Assembly (NCBI GenBank): GCA_964572225.1
Contig: CAZNFR010000085.1
Span: 1 to 14,767, forward strand
Source: CAZNFR01 sp964572225
GTDB lineage: Bacteria; Bacteroidota; Bacteroidia; Bacteroidales; GCA-2748055
DNA: 14,767 bases
Reading direction: 5' to 3'
Part shown: one piece after another, positions 1 through 6,976 of the stretch
Layout of the letters: every line of letters begins with the position of its first letter
How positions within the stretch are numbered: position 1 is the stretch's first letter
Program-made: the position numbers and the translations under genes
The notes under the pieces: model-generated
Databases searched by the model: none
What the model saw: the letters and a program-made list of their open reading frames with translations, nothing else
Told to the model about the DNA's origin: nothing

Positions 1-40
1 ACTGTCCGGAATCAGCAGGAATCACTGTCCGGATTGGACA
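1..40. repeat. Interlocking short repeats at left edge, possible mobile-element end
   Basis: The 10-mer ACTGTCCGGA occurs at 1-10 and again at 24-33. Between and overlapping these, GGAATCA occurs at 8-14 and 18-24. TGTCC (26-30) and GGACA (36-40) form a small inverted repeat. Clustered short direct and inverted repeats of this kind are known at the ends of some insertion sequences, for example the IS21 family, where they bind transposase. No transposase gene is visible and the element body would lie beyond the window edge, so the assignment is a guess. It could equally be an intergenic repeat unit. Confidence 0.3.
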
Positions 41-90
41 AGAATATGCACAGGGTAATAGGGCTAATACTGTTATGCGTCTACTGCAAA

Positions 91-121
91 TAAAAAGGCC
101 GCCTGAACAATTCAGGCGGCC
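91..121 (-). terminator. Rho-independent terminator of the PHP-hydrolase gene
   Basis: A perfect 11-bp stem (GGCCGCCTGAA at 97-107 and TTCAGGCGGCC at 111-121) closes a 3-nt loop. The plus-strand A-run at 92-96 becomes a U-tract directly after the hairpin in a minus-strand transcript. It sits 27 nt past the stop codon of the PHP-hydrolase gene. The GC-rich stem, tiny loop and U-run make this a textbook intrinsic terminator. The other flank (CTCTCTT) is a poorer U-tract, so action on plus-strand transcripts would be weaker. Confidence 0.88.
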
Positions 122-148
122 TCTCTTAATTTACTTTATCCTTGATGC

Positions 149-2350
149 TTATTGGATAATCAGTCGTTCGGTTCTTGAATCGAAGCCATTGGTTAATCTT
201 ATCAAATACATGCCGGGTTTTAAGTGGTCTATCTGAAGCTCAGTTTGTGATTCACTGACTGTTTTTGAAATCAGAACTTTTCCATTTAGGTCATATACAA
301 ACAGTTCCTTCGGAGATTCATCGCCGTTGGTTTTGATGGTAACATATCCTGTGCTGGCCGGATTGGGATAAACAGACATTGTAAGCGAAGTATTCAGGTC
401 TTTCTCAATCCTTTCAGGCTTTTGATCCGAGCTGATTATGCTCTCGGGAGCCGGAGCAGGGGCTGATTTCCGTTGTTGCGAACCAAAGCCGGAATAGGTT
501 ACAAATAATTGAGGAGCTCTGGATGCACTGCCCTCATAGGCTTCTGCTGTGCGGGTACCCGACCCGGTAATAATGATTGAAAGAGCACTTGACTCATTAA
601 AACCTGCTCTGTTAACCACTTCCTGAACTACAGAACTTAGGTCAGGTGTTTGCTGATCGACACCGGCTGCACCGGTAGTGTTCCATGCCGGCGGATTCCA
701 GGTAACGGTTGCGGATGTTCTTGCCCTACTTGAAACATTGGAGGATGCAAAGCTTGGGGAATTATCGGTATCATGACCCTGAATATATAATTTGCAGGAA
801 CCCCCATCAGTTTCATCAACGGTGAACTGAATGTAGGCATTTTCAATAGTTGAACCCTGGGGAATATCCAGATTAGTAAAGCGTAATCCAATTTTCTGGT
901 TTCCGGTAAACCATCCGTCCCTGATTAATTCAAGATCTGAACTATTGCTGTACAATCCCCACCAGCACTCTTCAACATCATCGTAACCGTCGGATATTCT
1001 TGAAGAGATTGTTATGGAACTCAATCCTATATTGATGGTTGCCGTATTGGAATACGCAAAATCCCCAACATTATCCGTAGCCTTAGCCTGAATCTCATAC
1101 AATCCGGTTGCTGCAAAATTGTAATTGATTGTGTAGGGAGCTGTATGATCCGATCCTGCCAGATTTCCATTTACATAAAAATCAACCTTTGCCACCGTTC
1201 CGTCTGTATCTGTGGCATTAGCAGACAAGGTAATTATTTGTGGATTCGCATAAAAAGAGCCATCCTGTGGTGAAGTTAACTGACAGACCGGGGCATTGTT
1301 TGGCGTACCGCCAACAATCCAGATGGGAGATGAAATTGCCTCTTTACCGCTGGAAAGGGTAAGCTTCACATAGAATATGTCACCGTCGGCAGCAGAAACC
1401 GTTGAAGTATGGTTTAGATTGGGAGTGCTAACATTCCATTCCTGGTATTCCAGTCCGTTTTTAAAAAGCATGATTTTGGTAAAAGACACATTGTTATCTT
1501 TATCAAAAGCTTGCACCTGCATATCTACAGGACCACCCGCTACAGTAGAACCCATTTCCTGACCGGCCATTTTAAATGACATTGCAATGGATTTATCCTC
1601 GGTTGCGTAGAACCGGCGTGCTTTAAAAGCAGCATACAGTTCAGCCCTGGTTAAGTTGTTTGCCAAAACAGCCATCATCATATCGCTGTCGGTACCCATA
1701 TCCGTTCCATGGTTGTCTTCCGCACCAGCAGCCCCTAATTTCCAGCCACGGACAAGGCCTTCTTCCCAGTAGCCAAGGTTACCGTCATTGGAATAGAATC
1801 CGTCATTGTAATAATACGTGTCAAATCCGGAGCCTTTGTTCCACAGTTCCATGCCCACAACCTGGTCATTCGGTGCATCCGTAAATGCATCGAATGATCC
1901 ATTACCTTCACGGCCCGGGTGGTTCAGCCATGCAATACAATCGTATTGTTTTATCCATGACATTAGATCATCAAAGCCTCCAAACCCTAATCCAGCCGAT
2001 AGAAAACTCGGAGCATTGGTAACAGTAATGTGACCATCATTCCAGTCAGACCATTCGAATCCGTAAAATGTGGTAAATACACCATCTTCATTATAGCTGT
2101 TTGCCGTGTTAATGGTGGTGTTGTACTCGCTCGATGAAAGCTGTTCAGCATGATCTGCCGTACTGTAGAAATCCATACCACTTGCTTTGGCAGTGCTATA
2201 GGCCTGCTCTATAGACAGTTCACCATCGGAAGCAGTGGTATGGTTATGAAGGTTGCCATAATAAACTTTATAGCCCCCAATGGAAGGATGTTGAGCTTTC
2301 ACACAGAAGCTTAACAAAGATGCCAGAATCAGGAAAGTACATGTTTTCAT
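149..2350 (-). CDS. Secreted PHP-domain (CehA/McbA-type) metallohydrolase with Ig-like domain and T9SS sorting tail
   Basis: This 733-aa exported protein has several domains. Residues 1-20 are a signal peptide ending in KAQ. Residues 26-345 resemble the CehA/McbA branch of PHP metal-dependent hydrolases: NLHNHTTASDG (H35, H37, D42), STADH (D66, H67), GFEW (E99), H107, LNHPG (H144) and AEDNHG (D212, H214) supply a full set of likely metal ligands. Residues 352-442 match a bacterial Ig-like domain of the Big_7 kind (PxDG, DxDG, VxFYVNG, APY). Residues 445-620 look like a beta-sandwich domain common in secreted marine-bacterial proteins (IPQGSTIENAYIQF, then TWNPPAW). A Pro/Ala linker (629-636) leads to a T9SS type A sorting domain (about 657-733, with YPNPAS and GMYLIRL). 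It probably acts at the cell surface or outside the cell. PHP family members cleave phosphoesters or related bonds; the substrate here is unknown. The ATG start gives a good signal peptide. It appears monocistronic, with its own terminator. Confidence 0.85.
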   Translation of the reverse strand: MKTCTFLILASLLSFCVKAQHPSIGGYKVYYGNLHNHTTASDGELSIEQAYSTAKASGMDFYSTADHAEQLSSSEYNTTINTANSYNEDGVFTTFYGFEWSDWNDGHITVTNAPSFLSAGLGFGGFDDLMSWIKQYDCIAWLNHPGREGNGSFDAFTDAPNDQVVGMELWNKGSGFDTYYYNDGFYSNDGNLGYWEEGLVRGWKLGAAGAEDNHGTDMGTDSDMMMAVLANNLTRAELYAAFKARRFYATEDKSIAMSFKMAGQEMGSTVAGGPVDMQVQAFDKDNNVSFTKIMLFKNGLEYQEWNVSTPNLNHTSTVSAADGDIFYVKLTLSSGKEAISSPIWIVGGTPNNAPVCQLTSPQDGSFYANPQIITLSANATDTDGTVAKVDFYVNGNLAGSDHTAPYTINYNFAATGLYEIQAKATDNVGDFAYSNTATINIGLSSITISSRISDGYDDVEECWWGLYSNSSDLELIRDGWFTGNQKIGLRFTNLDIPQGSTIENAYIQFTVDETDGGSCKLYIQGHDTDNSPSFASSNVSSRARTSATVTWNPPAWNTTGAAGVDQQTPDLSSVVQEVVNRAGFNESSALSIIITGSGTRTAEAYEGSASRAPQLFVTYSGFGSQQRKSAPAPAPESIISSDQKPERIEKDLNTSLTMSVYPNPASTGYVTIKTNGDESPKELFVYDLNGKVLISKTVSESQTELQIDHLKPGMYLIRLTNGFDSRTERLIIQ

Positions 2351-2891
2351 AAAGGTTTAATTTTAAATAGTTTATAAATAATAGATCATATAACGCATAG
2401 TATATCAATGACATAACAGCATATGTCACCCTTCCTGTATAAACAAAAATAGGGTATGCGTTTTAAATCAATCTTTCAAAACACAAGGAGGAACCTTAAG
2501 AATCTTAGATAAAAATTAAAGGAATATTAAAGTTAAAATCCTGATTTGTATGGTTCTATATATCAATGACTTAAGTAGGCCTGGAAAACGAATTTTTGCC
2601 TGAAAAGTTTTCAATAGTTTATCAACAATTCAGCTAAAGGCATTCAACAAAGGAATGGTTAAAATACCTCATTCACTATGGGAGGAGCGTTTCCAGTTTG
2701 GGGCCATTTTTTCATTGGATTCTTTGCAGTGGAAAGCAATTAAAAGGATAGTAAAATTGACTTATTTGAAAAGTCCAATAAAGACATATTCGGATTTTAA
2801 CTCAGTTGAATCCAATTAGAAAAAAAATGAGAGCAGAGATTATAAGTATTCCGATGCTGGACCAGGAAGAGCAGAGAAAGAGTGGTAAATC
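2351..2891. other. 541-bp intergenic region between response regulator and PHP-hydrolase gene
   Basis: This AT-rich gap separates the end of the efflux/two-component cluster from the PHP-hydrolase gene. It holds a candidate minus-strand promoter (2444-2471) and a 12-bp direct repeat, TATATCAATGAC, at 2401-2412 and 2559-2570. I found no convincing gene. Only weak 5-bp hairpins lie just past the regulator's stop, so no clear terminator for the upstream cluster is visible. Confidence 0.5.
2444..2471 (-). promoter_or_regulatory. Candidate Bacteroidota-type promoter for the PHP-hydrolase gene
   Basis: On the minus strand, TATTTTTG (2451 down to 2444) fits the Bacteroidota -7 consensus TAnnTTTG exactly. 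A TTG (2471-2469) lies 17 nt upstream, and a TTTG (2480-2477) lies 25 nt upstream, as possible -33 elements. It would give a leader of roughly 85-90 nt before the ATG at 2350. Such short motifs arise by chance in AT-rich DNA. Confidence 0.35.
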
Positions 2892-3662
2892 CTACCTGTC
2901 TAACCATTGCCTAAATAATGCGGCTTTGTCTTTCCCAACGATGATATCCTCCGAATGACCAGGTTTTATTTCCAGCACAAGTTTCCCTTGAAAACTATGA
3001 TGGACTTTTTTAATTGCGTCCAAATTGACAATAATCTGACGGTTAATTTTAAAGAACTGTTTGGGAGATAATTGTTCAGAGAGACTTGCAAGGGATAGAT
3101 TAACCGGATATTCTCTACTTTCAAAAGTAACCGCAAACGTAATACCCTGCAAAATATAAAATAGCGCTATCTGCTCCACGGGCAAATAAAAGAATGATTC
3201 ATTGGATTGAATTAAAAAACGCTTGCGGTACTCTATTTTTTCATTCTTGATCATGGTGACGAGTTCGCTGTAGTCAACCCCTGAATTCTTCTCAGCAAGG
3301 AATTGTTTACTAAAGCGTTTATATTTTTCAATCGCAGCTTGTAATTCGTCCTTTTCAATGGGTTTTAATAAATAATCGAGACTATTCACTTTGAATGCTT
3401 GCATGGCATACTCATCGTATGCAGTAGTGAATATTATCATGCTTTCAACTTTCACATGTTTGAATATTTCAAAACTAAGTCCGTCGGAAAGTTGAATATC
3501 CAATAATACTATTTCAGGATGTTGGTTTTTCTCAAACCATGCGACTGCAGAAGCAACACTGTTCAGGCAATCTATTATTTCTATGCCAGCATCCATTTCC
3601 GTCAATGTATCCATTAACAATCGTTGAGCGGGTATCTCATCTTCGATTATTAGCACTTTCAT
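2892..3662 (-). CDS. LytTR-family response regulator
   Basis: This 256-aa DNA-binding response regulator belongs to the LytR/AlgR class. The receiver domain (1-120) has the acidic pocket E7/D8, the phospho-acceptor D55 in VLLDIQL, T80 in FTTAY and K100 in DYLLKP. A linker leads to a LytTR DNA-binding domain (about 145-254) with the typical FFKINRQIIVNLDAIKKV segment. Its ATG is 2 nt after the stop of the upstream kinase gene, so translation is probably coupled and the two form a cognate pair. It would act in the cytoplasm as a transcription factor. Its targets are unknown; the adjacent efflux cluster is an obvious candidate by position only. All key receiver residues are present and the length is normal for the family. 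Confidence 0.94.
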   Translation of the reverse strand: MKVLIIEDEIPAQRLLMDTLTEMDAGIEIIDCLNSVASAVAWFEKNQHPEIVLLDIQLSDGLSFEIFKHVKVESMIIFTTAYDEYAMQAFKVNSLDYLLKPIEKDELQAAIEKYKRFSKQFLAEKNSGVDYSELVTMIKNEKIEYRKRFLIQSNESFFYLPVEQIALFYILQGITFAVTFESREYPVNLSLASLSEQLSPKQFFKINRQIIVNLDAIKKVHHSFQGKLVLEIKPGHSEDIIVGKDKAALFRQWLDR

Positions 3663-3664
3663 AG

Positions 3665-4684
3665 TTATTCCTCAATTAGTGGAACCAAAACAATAAACTC
3701 ATCAGGGGTTTGGATAACTTTAATCTCCCCTTTTTTTAGCAAAGCATAGCGACTTCTTATGTTTGACAATCCGGTATGTGTTGAGTTTAAATCCGACTTT
3801 GGATTCAGGTTATTCTTTACCTCAAGGGTATTTTTATCTATACAGCGAATGGTAATGGTTAGGGTATTTTCTTCGTTCGTCACATTATGCTTGATTGCGT
3901 TCTCAACCAATATTTGGAGAGTTAGGGGGGGTAGTTTCAGATCCATTGCCTCTTCCGATAGTTGCAAATTGAATTTCAGGAAGTCTCCCATCCTTACCTC
4001 ATGCAAAAAAATAAAGGACTTAATAGAATCGATTTCTTCTCTTAAATCAATCAATTCGTAATTCTTGCTCTGAAGTACATAACGGTATACTTTTGACAAT
4101 TTGCGTGTAAATTCAATTGCAGTATCAGGCTTGTGTTTAATTTCCGATATTAATGCATTGAGACTGTTAAATAAGAAATGAGGATTTACCTGGTTCTGAA
4201 GCACTCGGTAATCCGCTTTTAGTTTTTCCTGTTTAAGACTTTCTAATTCCAGCAGCGAATTCTGTTTTTGTATATAGAAATTTCTAATCATAGACACTAC
4301 GATAAAAACAAAAAGGAGTATAACCGAACTTAAAAAAATGATCACCGAGGTGGGGGGATAAATGAGGGAACCCCCATTTTTAAAATACCAGAGAGAAAAG
4401 GGCAGGCCCAGGATAAATAAACTCCATACAACAACCAGTGCGAATTGTAGGAAAAAGCGCTTTCTCATGTCATAATACCAGGATAGCTTCTTATCCAATA
4501 TCCTGTCAATAAATAAACTCCCTTCAGTATTTAAGTTAAAAATGAAAAGATAAATCAACAACAACCAGACTCTTGACACGGGCAAAGCGATTTCAATATT
4601 GTCGGGTAAGGACAAACGAATTAGCCGAACCACTATGATGGCATACAAAGAAACTAATAATAAGCGAATTAAGACCTTTCCCAT
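3665..4684 (-). CDS. LytS-type membrane sensor histidine kinase
   Basis: This 339-aa inner-membrane sensor kinase belongs to the His_kinase (PF06580) class. Four hydrophobic segments (about 4-22, 37-54, 77-101 and 113-135) form the membrane part with no sizeable periplasmic domain. A short coiled coil (about 137-165) follows. The phospho-acceptor is H169 in QVNPHFLFNSLNAL, the hallmark of the family. The ATP-binding part has the N-box LQILVENAIKHN (N262) and a glycine motif THTGLSNIRSRYALL (G305). It should phosphorylate the response regulator encoded 2 nt downstream. Without an extracellular sensor domain, it may sense through the membrane or through a partner protein. The ATG start is forced because an in-frame stop lies only 7 codons upstream. 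Confidence 0.93.
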   Translation of the reverse strand: MGKVLIRLLLVSLYAIIVVRLIRLSLPDNIEIALPVSRVWLLLIYLFIFNLNTEGSLFIDRILDKKLSWYYDMRKRFFLQFALVVVWSLFILGLPFSLWYFKNGGSLIYPPTSVIIFLSSVILLFVFIVVSMIRNFYIQKQNSLLELESLKQEKLKADYRVLQNQVNPHFLFNSLNALISEIKHKPDTAIEFTRKLSKVYRYVLQSKNYELIDLREEIDSIKSFIFLHEVRMGDFLKFNLQLSEEAMDLKLPPLTLQILVENAIKHNVTNEENTLTITIRCIDKNTLEVKNNLNPKSDLNSTHTGLSNIRSRYALLKKGEIKVIQTPDEFIVLVPLIEE

Positions 4685-4709
4685 ATATGGGTTGTTTTTT
4701 ATTATTTAT

Positions 4710-4725
4710 CCAGGTACCCTCCTGG
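4710..4725 (-). promoter_or_regulatory. Small hairpin upstream of the histidine kinase gene
   Basis: CCAGG (4710-4714) and CCTGG (4721-4725) form a 5-bp stem. Read on the minus strand, the loop and adjacent stem contain AGGAGGG, a Shine-Dalgarno-like string, but it sits more than 30 nt before the kinase ATG, too far for normal use. It could be a processing or regulatory hairpin between the small exported protein and the kinase, or chance. Confidence 0.2.
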
Positions 4726-4787
4726 TTTTTGAACAATGTTGAGCGAATAAAACTAAAATGTGTAGGCATAGGATACACCCAACCCGC

Positions 4788-5099
4788 CTATAAATCCATA
4801 TTTTTTGAAAACCTGTAATATGCACCCATGCTATTCATCCAACCAAAGTTGAAGGTATTTTCGAGTATTCTTGTGTAAATCTCCATTGTGCCCATTGCTT
4901 CCATAATGGATAAAATTGCATCAGAATATGGAGGTAATAGCACTCCTGTCCGCAAGGAAATGTCCAAATCAATCATTTTAAAACTGGCACCAAGGTAATG
5001 CTGATATGGAATATCTGTACCGATGGATAGTCTCATTTGTTGCGCTTTTAAATTGAAAGTAAGGCAAATAATGATGCTACTTACAATTAAGTATTTCAT
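4788..5099 (-). CDS. Small exported barrel-like protein, probably frameshifted near its C-terminus
   Basis: This is a 103-aa open frame from the ATG at 5099; a TTG at 5123 would extend it but puts charged residues in front of a normal signal peptide. Residues 1-20 are a signal peptide (LTFNLKAQ). The rest alternates polar and hydrophobic residues as in an outer-membrane beta strand protein. The frame ends ...RFSKNMDL. One extra A in the A6 run (plus-strand T6 at 4801-4806) would instead give FSKKYGFIGGLGVSYAYTF and a stop at 4753-4755. That is a typical last beta-strand ending in Phe, making 115 aa. The gene therefore appears to carry a 1-nt deletion, or the sequence has an error there. Even restored it is short for a barrel, so an internal deletion is possible. 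Specific function is unknown. It lies between the DUF6268-like gene and the kinase. Confidence 0.6.
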   Translation of the reverse strand: MKYLIVSSIIICLTFNLKAQQMRLSIGTDIPYQHYLGASFKMIDLDISLRTGVLLPPYSDAILSIMEAMGTMEIYTRILENTFNFGWMNSMGAYYRFSKNMDL

Positions 5100-5134
5100 A
5101 TTATTCAAAGTTTTAATGGGCAATTTATATCTCT

Positions 5135-5155
5135 ATTCCATATCCCCCCTGGAAT
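5135..5155 (-). terminator. Weak hairpin just after the DUF6268-like gene
   Basis: ATTCCA (5135-5140) and TGGAAT (5150-5155) form a 6-bp stem around a C-rich 9-nt loop, immediately after the stop codon of the barrel gene. The minus-strand sequence after it has no clear U-run, so it may be an intercistronic processing or stability hairpin rather than a terminator. Confidence 0.22.
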
Positions 5156-5157
5156 CA

Positions 5158-6087
5158 TTATTTTTTTTTCGGAACGACTGCGATCCCCAGGTATAAAAAG
5201 GAAGACTGGTTCAAATCAAAGTTGTTTATATTCCCTGAATTATCAAATAGGCGGTATTGCCTTCTGTTACTTACTCCCATTCCTGCGGAAAGTTCAATGA
5301 TGTTGATGATACGATACGTCAGATTCACGCTCACATTCGCTCTTGAGTAGCTGAGTTTTTCTATCTCAGAAGCATTGTAAACTTCTGTATTGGACATTTG
5401 AAATTGCCCTCCGTTGGTCATATATAGAAGTCCGATTCTTATACCTTCCTTATTTCCCAGACTCACCGTATACGAAAATTTTGCCGGAAGAGTTGAGTTT
5501 ACCCTATGCCTTCCTTTGTTGTAATCAATTAACAACAAAGGTAATACTGTGGGTTCTCCGAAACGCATGGTATAGGCAGCTCCAGCTCCAATACTCCAAA
5601 ATTCATTAATCCGGTACTTACCAAGAGCGGCCCCCAGAAAAATGAAGGTTTCTTCATTTATTTCGGATTCAAAATCACCCGATAATGTAGGTTGCAGCGT
5701 ACCCAATATCGACCATTTTTCACGAAAATCATGTTTAACTTCCAAAAGATAACTTAGGGCATGAAATAGTTCTCCTCCTTCATTGGCAAATTGATCAGGA
5801 ACATCGTGTATTGAACTTTGTACCCACACATAATCAATTCCGTTAATTAAAACGGTTTTTTTATTTTTTAGTTGGGTGGGGATATTAATAAAGGCATTGT
5901 ATTCCAGAAACGAGAACTTAACATCCGAAGAAAGATCCTGCACGCTTGTTTTTGGGTAGGTGGCAAATTTAAATCCTGCCAGTTCAAAGTTTTGTGCAAA
6001 GCCATTCAACCTAATAAACAAAACAAGGATAAACATCAGGATAGCTGCCCTGATGTTTATCCCTGTTCTATGCCTAATCCTCTTCAT
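5158..6087 (-). CDS. DUF6268-like outer-membrane beta-barrel protein
   Basis: This 309-aa protein has a long, basic signal peptide (residues 1-32, MKRIRHRTG..., then a hydrophobic core ending in GFAQ). The mature part has repeated amphipathic beta strands with aromatic ends (for example FWSIGAGAAYTMRF, YTVSLGNKEGIRIGLLYM and NVSVNLTYRI) and finishes SSFLYLGIAVVPKKK. This is the pattern of DUF6268 barrel-like proteins of Bacteroidota; I base the name on recalled resemblance. It probably sits in the outer membrane. Function is unknown; position suggests a link to the efflux pump encoded upstream. It starts 14 nt after the DUF2147 gene, so the two are likely co-transcribed. A perfect 14-bp inverted repeat lies in codons 9-20. 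An alternative start at residue 18 would leave a very short signal peptide, so I kept the longer form. Confidence 0.72.
   Translation of the reverse strand: MKRIRHRTGINIRAAILMFILVLFIRLNGFAQNFELAGFKFATYPKTSVQDLSSDVKFSFLEYNAFINIPTQLKNKKTVLINGIDYVWVQSSIHDVPDQFANEGGELFHALSYLLEVKHDFREKWSILGTLQPTLSGDFESEINEETFIFLGAALGKYRINEFWSIGAGAAYTMRFGEPTVLPLLLIDYNKGRHRVNSTLPAKFSYTVSLGNKEGIRIGLLYMTNGGQFQMSNTEVYNASEIEKLSYSRANVSVNLTYRIINIIELSAGMGVSNRRQYRLFDNSGNINNFDLNQSSFLYLGIAVVPKKK
6027..6062 (-). promoter_or_regulatory. Perfect 14-bp inverted repeat inside the 5' coding end of the DUF6268-like gene
   Basis: GGATAAACATCAGG (6027-6040) and its exact complement (6049-6062) flank an 8-nt loop. In a minus-strand mRNA the hairpin is followed by a U-rich stretch (TTGTTTTGTTTATT), so it resembles an intrinsic terminator or attenuator placed within the signal-peptide codons. 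It may lower transcription or translation of the downstream genes. No function is proven. Confidence 0.4.
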
Positions 6088-6101
6088 CCGATCTGATTAT
6101 C

Positions 6102-6458
6102 CTATTTATCTGATTTCGTCCATTCCACGGTTTTGCTCATAAAGCCTACGGAGATAACGATCTCAAGCTTATTGCCCTTTTTCGTAAATTCTGCATCATA
6201 CCACTCCTCTTTTTTGGGAGCATACAATTGCCCTTTCCACTTACCTCTTTTAAGTTTAACCTCTTTTATGAGCAGCGAACCTGGTTTTGCCTTTGGATTG
6301 TCGCTCGATATGATTTTTCCCGTCAGCACCTCCTCCTGGTTTTCAATTTTTACGTGAGTATTTTGATCACCGGTATTCCATGTTCCAGTAATATCTGACT
6401 GTGCAAAAAGGGATGAAACTATCAGACTAAATATGGTCATTAAAAAAATACTTTTCAT
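6102..6458 (-). CDS. DUF2147-family exported protein
   Basis: This 118-aa protein has a signal peptide (1-20, SSLFAQ) followed by a DUF2147-like domain. Visible family features are GTW at 25-27, a VKIENQEEVLTGKI strand, KWKGQLYAPKKEEWY (the family's W-G-x-x-Y-x-P core) and the ending TVEWTK. It is shorter than typical DUF2147 proteins (around 140 residues), mainly through a shortened middle segment. The fold is expected to be a small periplasmic or secreted beta barrel, possibly ligand-binding; the biochemical role of the family is not established. It sits 39 nt after the 136-aa exported protein and 14 nt before the DUF6268-like gene, so it is probably part of one transcript with the efflux genes. 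Confidence 0.78.
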   Translation of the reverse strand: MKSIFLMTIFSLIVSSLFAQSDITGTWNTGDQNTHVKIENQEEVLTGKIISSDNPKAKPGSLLIKEVKLKRGKWKGQLYAPKKEEWYDAEFTKKGNKLEIVISVGFMSKTVEWTKSDK

Positions 6459-6497
6459 TTTTTACTTTTTATTTGTTAAAAATAATCCTGCCTATTA

Positions 6498-6908
6498 TCA
6501 CTTTCCTCCTACCCAAACCTTTACTCCTCTTGAAATATTCTTCCGGTCATAAACAAAGGTGATTTTCTTAATTACGCGGTTTTTACCTTTTAAGTCAATC
6601 ACCCTCGATGTAGAACCTCTTTCGAATACATGGCGAAGGGGGATTTCGTCATCCATTCCATTGCCATAGGTCACTACCATCTTTATCATATGAACAGTAC
6701 CTCCTGTCACCTTGATCTTCAGTTTATTAAACACACCTTCATAAGGCCCGACAAGCAACACATCTTTGTCAACCTTCCAATTTACTTTCTTACTGCCCAA
6801 AACTTCCCAGCCATTATCGCCATCATTTAATACATTTTCTTGCTGTGCAAAAGCAGTATTGGCAGTGATCAATCCAAATACCATAAATACTAAAATCTTT
6901 AATCTCAT
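6498..6908 (-). CDS. Small exported beta-rich protein, possibly DUF2541-like
   Basis: This 136-aa protein has a signal peptide (1-22, NTAFAQ) and a compact beta-rich mature domain. Notable segments are WEVLGSKKVNWKVDKD, FNKLKIKVTGGTVHMIKM, a central MDDEIPLRHVFERGSTSRVIDLKG and RVIKKITFVYD. The order (a strand pair, a GxTSxxIDL motif, then R-x-I-x-x-I-T-F) recalls the DUF2541 family, but this is from memory and tentative. It is probably periplasmic. It lies 68 nt after the RND permease gene and 39 nt before the DUF2147 gene, so it could be an accessory of the efflux system. The ATG start gives a clean signal peptide. Confidence 0.7.
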   Translation of the reverse strand: MRLKILVFMVFGLITANTAFAQQENVLNDGDNGWEVLGSKKVNWKVDKDVLLVGPYEGVFNKLKIKVTGGTVHMIKMVVTYGNGMDDEIPLRHVFERGSTSRVIDLKGKNRVIKKITFVYDRKNISRGVKVWVGGK

Positions 6909-6976
6909 AGCTTTAATTTTTACGTTGTGATTACATAAATAAAATTCAATTATCCTTTTTCATTTTTGGAGTTGTT

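Noticed and set aside
2758..2813. Possible terminator hairpins (GACTT/AAGTC and GGATT/AATCC) after the response-regulator gene.
   Set aside because: Stems are only 5 bp and no proper U-tract follows on the minus strand.
2827..2958. Short plus-strand frame (MRAEIISIPMLDQEEQ...) beginning after an A-run.
   Set aside because: Only about 43 codons, half of it antisense to the response-regulator end, with no signal peptide or familiar motif.
4593..4778. Minus-strand frame spanning the kinase start and the end of the small exported protein.
   Set aside because: It overlaps the kinase in another frame; its apparent content is out-of-frame reading, and the meaningful peptide there (GLGVSYAYTF) belongs to the frameshifted barrel-like gene.
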